Source: an uncultured Flavihumibacter sp.
GTDB lineage: Bacteria > Bacteroidota > Bacteroidia > Chitinophagales > Chitinophagaceae
Direction of reading: 5' to 3'
Assembly: GCA_946481605.1 (NCBI GenBank)
Contig: CAMLPA010000106.1
Location: 1-9,433 of the forward strand
DNA length: 9,433 nt
This document shows positions 5,953-9,433 of this stretch, piece by piece (within the stretch, counting starts at the first letter, position 1; every line of letters begins with the position of its first letter). The notes under the pieces are model-generated. The model was not told the DNA's origin. It saw nothing but the letters and a program-made list of their open reading frames with translations, and searched no databases. The position numbers and the translations under genes are program-made.

Positions 5953-8544
5953 TTAGGCCTTCTTTTTTGGTGCGGCCTTTTTAGGAGCTGTTTTTTTGGC
6001 GGCTGCTTTCTTTGGTGCCGCTTTTTTTGCGGGCGCTTTTTTCGTAAAAGCATCCGGCAATTCAGCTTCAATCATCTTTTTTACTTCTTCCAGGCCAATT
6101 TCTGCGGCTTCTTCAGCGGTGTATTTTGTATTGTCCGCTTTCCTGCCCAATTTAAGCATCTTTTTACCGAAGCGTACAAATGGCCCCCATCTTCCGTTCT
6201 CAATGGATATCTTCTCCGAAGGCCATTGCTGGATGAACCTGTTTGCCTCTTTATCCAGTTTCTTTTCGATCAGTTCCCTGCAATCCGCTTGTGTAAGCTG
6301 GTCAAAATTGTAAGCCCGTGGTATGTTTATGAAAAGATCGTTCCACTTGATGAACGGACCAAACCTGCCCTTTCCTTTGGTAACGGGTTTACCTTCATAC
6401 ATGGCGATCGGCGCGTCTGCAAGTTCTTTTTCACCGATCAGTTGAATGGCGCGGTCGATGTCTACGGTTAGCGGGTCTTCTCCTTTCGGAAGGGAGATGT
6501 ATTCCTCGCCCCATTTCACATAAGGGCCGAACCTGCCTACGTTTACCGCAACTTCTTTCTCCTTGTACTCTCCAAGGGTGAGGGGAAGTTTGAACAGGTC
6601 CATGGCTTCTTCCATGGAGATGGTCTCAATACTCTGGTCCGTTTTCAATTTCGCAAAGCGTGGTTTTTCTTCATCAGTCGCTTCCCCGATCTGTACCATG
6701 GGGCCATATCGGCCCATCCTGGCGATCACGCGTTTTCCGGTTTCAGGTTCAATACCGAGTTCGCGTTCTCCTTTGGCGCGTTCAGCGGTTTCAAGTGTTA
6801 CCTCGATATCGCTGTGGAAGGGGCGGTAGAAGCTGTCGATCATTTTGTTCCACTTCAGCTTACCATCGGCGATCTCATCAAATTCTTCTTCGATCTTGGC
6901 CGTGAAGTTGTAGTCCATCACGTTTTTGAAATGTTGCTTCAGGAAATCCGTTACCACCATACCGAGGTCGGTGGGGAACAATTTTCCTTTTTCAGCACCG
7001 GTATTCTCAACGGTAACTTCTTTTTTAAGTTGATTGCCTTTATCAAGGCGGATGATGTGTACTTCGCGCTTGATGCCGTCTTTATCTCGTTTCTCCACGT
7101 AGTTGCGTTTCATGATCGTGGTGATCGTGGGCGCATAAGTGGAGGGGCGTCCAATGCCGAGTTCTTCCAGTTTTTTTACGAGCGATGCTTCCGTGTAACG
7201 CGGGGCGGGGCGGGTGAATTTTTCGGTGGCCGTCATTTCCTCAAGGTCCAGTTGCTGGTTCACGGCCAGTGGCGGCAGCATGCCTTCCGCATCACCATCT
7301 TCTTCTTCCTCATCTTTTCCTTCGGTATAGGCTTTGAGGAAACCGTCGAATTTCAGCACTTCACCTGTAGCGGTAAGTTGCTCCCGGTTGGTGGAGATAT
7401 CAATTTTCGCGATGGTTTTTTCGAACTCCGCATCACTCATTTGCGAGGCGATGGTTCTTTTCCAGATTAGGTCGTATAATCTTTTGGCATCCGGATCATC
7501 TACGGTATGATTGCTCATGTAGGTGGGCCGGATGGCTTCGTGCGCTTCCTGCGCGCTTTCATTTTTATTCTTATACTTCCTCGGCTGGTAATAATTGCCG
7601 CCATAGGAACGGTTGATTTCACTTTTGATGTCTTCCATGGCCGTATCACTCAGGTTGATACTGTCCGTACGCATGTAAGTGATGTTACCGCTTTCGTAAA
7701 GTTTCTGCGCCAGCAACATGGTCCTGCTTACACCATAACCCAGTTTCCTGGAGGCTTCCTGCTGAAGCGTGGATGTGGTGAAAGGCGCTGCGGGCGTACG
7801 TTTGGCCGGTTTTACCTGGATGTCTGACACACGGTAATTTGCGCCTTTGCAGCTTTCGAGGAATTTTTCCGCTGTTTCGGGATTATTCAGTTTGGAAGGA
7901 CCCTCGGCTTTGAAGGTTACTTTTTTATTGCTGATGTTGAGGGCGGAGAAGAAAGCTTCTACTTTATAGCTGCTTTCCGGCAGGAAGTTATTGATTTCAC
8001 GTTCCCTTTCCACGATGAGCCTTACGGCCACACTCTGTACCCTTCCGGCGCTGAGACTGCGTTGCATGCCTACTTTCCGCCAGAGCACAGGGCTCAGTTC
8101 GAAGCCCACGAGCCTGTCGAGTACACGACGTGCCTGTTGCGCATTCACCAGGTTGAGGTTGATATGTCTTGGATTGCTCACCGCTTTTTTAATGGCGGGG
8201 GCGGTGATTTCGTGGAAAACAATACGTTTGGTAGTGGCCGGGTCGAGTCCCAGTACTTCAGCTAGGTGCCAGGATATACTTTCTCCTTCCCGGTCCTCAT
8301 CCGATGCGAGCCAGACCTCATCGGCTTTTTTGGCAAGCTGCCGCAGGTCGCGCACCACCTTCTCCTTTTCATCAGGAACGGTGTAGCGGGGTTGATAGTT
8401 ATTGGCTATATCAATTCCCATATCATCTTTCTCCAGGTCGCGGATATGCCCATAACAACTCTTCACCTCGAAATCTTTTCCCAGGATCTTCTCGATGGTT
8501 TTGGCTTTGGCCGGCGACTCCACGATCAGTAAATTCTTTGCCAT
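5953..8544 (-). CDS. topA: DNA topoisomerase I (type IA, omega protein)
   Basis: An 863-residue enzyme that relaxes negative supercoils by cutting one DNA strand through a 5'-phosphotyrosine. The start is the ATG at 8544-8542; a TTG two codons earlier is possible but less likely. The Toprim domain opens with LLIVESPAKAKT (Glu9) and carries the metal triad Asp82-Asp84-Glu86 in SDEDREGE. The catalytic tyrosine is Tyr290 in ITYMRTDS. QEAHEAIRPT and GIGRPSTYA, both type IA signatures, follow. The C-terminal part has no four-Cys zinc ribbons. It has instead four GR-aromatic-GP repeats beginning at residues 611, 670, 726 and 784, matching Toprim-C-type DNA-binding repeats, then a Lys/Ala tail at 835-863. 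The enzyme is a cytoplasmic housekeeping function. It leads a minus-strand unit with the transglutaminase-like and VIT1-like genes, and is divergent from pxpB across 118 bp. Confidence 0.97.
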   Translation of the reverse strand: MAKNLLIVESPAKAKTIEKILGKDFEVKSCYGHIRDLEKDDMGIDIANNYQPRYTVPDEKEKVVRDLRQLAKKADEVWLASDEDREGESISWHLAEVLGLDPATTKRIVFHEITAPAIKKAVSNPRHINLNLVNAQQARRVLDRLVGFELSPVLWRKVGMQRSLSAGRVQSVAVRLIVEREREINNFLPESSYKVEAFFSALNISNKKVTFKAEGPSKLNNPETAEKFLESCKGANYRVSDIQVKPAKRTPAAPFTTSTLQQEASRKLGYGVSRTMLLAQKLYESGNITYMRTDSINLSDTAMEDIKSEINRSYGGNYYQPRKYKNKNESAQEAHEAIRPTYMSNHTVDDPDAKRLYDLIWKRTIASQMSDAEFEKTIAKIDISTNREQLTATGEVLKFDGFLKAYTEGKDEEEEDGDAEGMLPPLAVNQQLDLEEMTATEKFTRPAPRYTEASLVKKLEELGIGRPSTYAPTITTIMKRNYVEKRDKDGIKREVHIIRLDKGNQLKKEVTVENTGAEKGKLFPTDLGMVVTDFLKQHFKNVMDYNFTAKIEEEFDEIADGKLKWNKMIDSFYRPFHSDIEVTLETAERAKGERELGIEPETGKRVIARMGRYGPMVQIGEATDEEKPRFAKLKTDQSIETISMEEAMDLFKLPLTLGEYKEKEVAVNVGRFGPYVKWGEEYISLPKGEDPLTVDIDRAIQLIGEKELADAPIAMYEGKPVTKGKGRFGPFIKWNDLFINIPRAYNFDQLTQADCRELIEKKLDKEANRFIQQWPSEKISIENGRWGPFVRFGKKMLKLGRKADNTKYTAEEAAEIGLEEVKKMIEAELPDAFTKKAPAKKAAPKKAAAKKTAPKKAAPKKKA
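5956..6042 (-). repeat. Lys/Ala pentapeptide-repeat tail of TopA
   Basis: The last 29 codons of topA encode five variations of a KKAAP-like pentapeptide (KKAPA, KKAAP, KKAAA, KKTAP, KKAAP) and a KKKA end. At DNA level this is an imperfect 15-bp tandem repeat rich in G/C plus poly-A/T runs. The tail resembles histone H1-like basic tails and probably adds non-specific DNA affinity. Its repetitive DNA could change length by slippage. Confidence 0.85.
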
Positions 8545-8581
8545 ATTCAATTATAATGATGAATTATGCCTCGCTTCGATG

Positions 8582-8589
8582 CAAGTTTA
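8582..8589 (-). promoter_or_regulatory. Candidate -7 box for topA
   Basis: On the minus strand TAAACTTG at 8589-8582 matches TAnnTTTG at five of six fixed positions and would give a leader of about 30 nt before the topA ATG. No TTTG lies at the expected -33 position; the upstream sequence is a T-rich run (8601-8614). The call is weak. Confidence 0.25.
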
Positions 8590-8662
8590 GTGTATAACGC
8601 CGAAAATAAAAAATTGCATCTGCTGCCGGGAGATTGTCTTAAATTCATGGCACCAACCCGAT

Positions 8663-9388
8663 ATGAGTAAAGAGTACGAAATATTTTCCCTTGGAGATCA
8701 CAGCCTTACGCTCCAAACCGGGGATAAGATCAGCCTGCCGGTGAATGCGAAAATGGTGACCATGGCCGAGTGGCTGCGCCAGCAACACATCACCGGACTG
8801 CAGGATGCCATTCCATCTTACAATTCCGTTACTATTATATATGATGTGTACCCGATCCGTAAATCTGGGGCGCCCGATGCGGCGGCATTTATGCGGGAAC
8901 GATTGGAGGAAGCCTGGCAAAAAGCCGTCCCTGCCCCAAGAACAGCCTTGCCCGTAAACCGGCTCCCGGTTTGTTACGAAGAACCGTACTGCCTGGATAA
9001 ACAGGAAGTGATGCAGGCCACCGGGTTGCATTGGGAAGATATTGTAAAACTGCATTCGGAAAGAGTGTACCAGGTATTCCTGCTCGGATTCTTGCCGGGC
9101 TTTCCTTATATGGGCGTGTTGCCCGATGTACTTAAAGTGGCCAGGAAAGAAACGCCGCGGCAGCAGGTGCCGGCCGGCAGTGTGGGGATAGCCGCAGGAC
9201 AAACAGGTATTTACCCCGTCAGTTCTCCAGGTGGATGGTGTATTCTGGGTTGTACACCGGTTCCCATGTTCGATCCTTCGCAGGAACACCCTACCTATTT
9301 TGCCGCAGGCGACCAGGTGCAGTTTTACCCGGTGTCCGCAGAAGAATTCAGGATGATAAAAGAAAAACACAGTCCCGATGAGCATTAA
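8663..9388 (+). CDS. pxpB: 5-oxoprolinase subunit PxpB (KipI family)
   Basis: A 241-residue cytoplasmic protein starting at ATG 8663 and ending at TAA 9386-9388. PxpB works with PxpC and PxpA in the ATP-dependent opening of 5-oxoproline (pyroglutamate) to L-glutamate. The B. subtilis homologue KipI is known as a histidine-kinase inhibitor. Family signatures are GFLPGFPYMG (residues 142-151), PRQQVPAGSVGIA, QTGIYPVSSPGGW and a TPVPMFDP block near the end. Length is normal for the family. In the segment usually read as GRTP the arginine is Cys197 (GCTP), an unusual change. The next gene, pxpC, begins inside its last codons with an 11-nt overlap, which supports translational coupling. Upstream it is divergent from topA. 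No Shine-Dalgarno and no clear -33/-7 promoter pair is seen, though TAAATTCA at 8640-8647 is a distant -7 match. Confidence 0.93.
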   Translation: MSKEYEIFSLGDHSLTLQTGDKISLPVNAKMVTMAEWLRQQHITGLQDAIPSYNSVTIIYDVYPIRKSGAPDAAAFMRERLEEAWQKAVPAPRTALPVNRLPVCYEEPYCLDKQEVMQATGLHWEDIVKLHSERVYQVFLLGFLPGFPYMGVLPDVLKVARKETPRQQVPAGSVGIAAGQTGIYPVSSPGGWCILGCTPVPMFDPSQEHPTYFAAGDQVQFYPVSAEEFRMIKEKHSPDEH

Positions 9389-9433
9389 AGTGATCAGACA
9401 AGGTGTGCTGGATACGCTCCAGGATACGGGCAG
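9378..9433 (+). CDS. pxpC: 5-oxoprolinase subunit PxpC (KipA family), N-terminal fragment
   Basis: An ATG at 9378-9380, in a different frame inside the end of pxpB (the ATGAGCATTAA overlap), opens a frame that runs off the right edge after 18 full codons. The start reads MSIKVIRQGVLDTLQDTG. It matches the beginning of KipA/PxpC biotin-carboxylase-like subunits, whose first strand has the pattern I-x-V-x-x-x-G-x-x-x-T-x-Q-D-x-G. Together with the pxpB context this is a confident call despite its short length. The rest of the gene, and any pxpA or transporter gene, lies outside the window. Confidence 0.85.
   Translation, partial: MSIKVIRQGVLDTLQDTG

Noticed and set aside
5956..6042. CRISPR-like or satellite repeat
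   Set aside because: The imperfect 15-bp period is explained by the KKAAP-type codon repeats of the TopA tail; there are no spacers.
5937..6071. N-terminal extension of the transglutaminase-like gene into topA
   Set aside because: The added 45 residues are a frame-shifted reading of the topA Lys/Ala tail. The ATG at 5936 begins the family-like sequence 16 nt after the topA stop.
6814..7470. 218-codon open frame on the plus strand, inside topA
   Set aside because: It lies wholly within the well-supported topA gene. It is Phe/His-rich without family features and looks like a shadow frame.
8645..9385. 246-codon open frame on the minus strand, opposite pxpB
   Set aside because: It mirrors pxpB almost exactly, shows no recognisable domain, and its composition (many His, Arg, Phe) is typical of an antisense shadow.

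Overview
The window looks like an ordinary chromosomal stretch of a Bacteroidota bacterium, most likely a Chitinophagaceae relative. The signs are an outer-membrane beta-barrel protein with an N-terminal carboxypeptidase-regulatory-like domain, a secreted GH29 fucosidase, a topoisomerase I ending in Toprim-C-type repeats and a Lys/Ala tail, the absence of Shine-Dalgarno sequences before any start, and a TAnnTTTG-type promoter box. The taxon is inferred from these features, not from a search.

Layout. Positions 1-2350 (minus) hold most of a TonB-receptor-like outer-membrane protein whose C-terminus lies off the left edge. A 256-bp divergent intergenic region (2351-2606) holds two perfect palindromes and a near-direct repeat. 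It separates the receptor gene from a secreted alpha-L-fucosidase (2607-3989, plus), which is followed by a small four-helix membrane protein (4051-4449, plus). That gene converges, with only 3 bp between stop codons, on a three-gene minus-strand unit read from the right: topA (8544-5953), a SirB1/transglutaminase-like protein (5936-5064) and a VIT1/CCC1-like five-helix membrane protein (5064-4453). The last two are joined by a TAATG stop/start overlap. Divergent from topA, the right edge carries pxpB (8663-9388, plus), overlapped by the first codons of pxpC (from 9378), two subunits of the prokaryotic 5-oxoprolinase.

How the genes fit together. The receptor-like protein and the fucosidase share one divergent regulatory region, so joint control of glycan or oligosaccharide use is possible. 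No SusD partner or regulator gene is visible to support a full polysaccharide-utilisation locus. The topA unit is a probable operon combining a housekeeping enzyme with two proteins of unknown role. pxpB-pxpC would act in hydrolysis of 5-oxoproline to glutamate, with pxpA expected nearby but not in view.

I see no tRNA, rRNA, CRISPR array, insertion sequence or phage gene. I find no convincing new multi-gene system. The points most worth checking are the PurR-box-like palindrome, the divergent VIT1-like protein, and the loss of an expected His in the transglutaminase-like protein.
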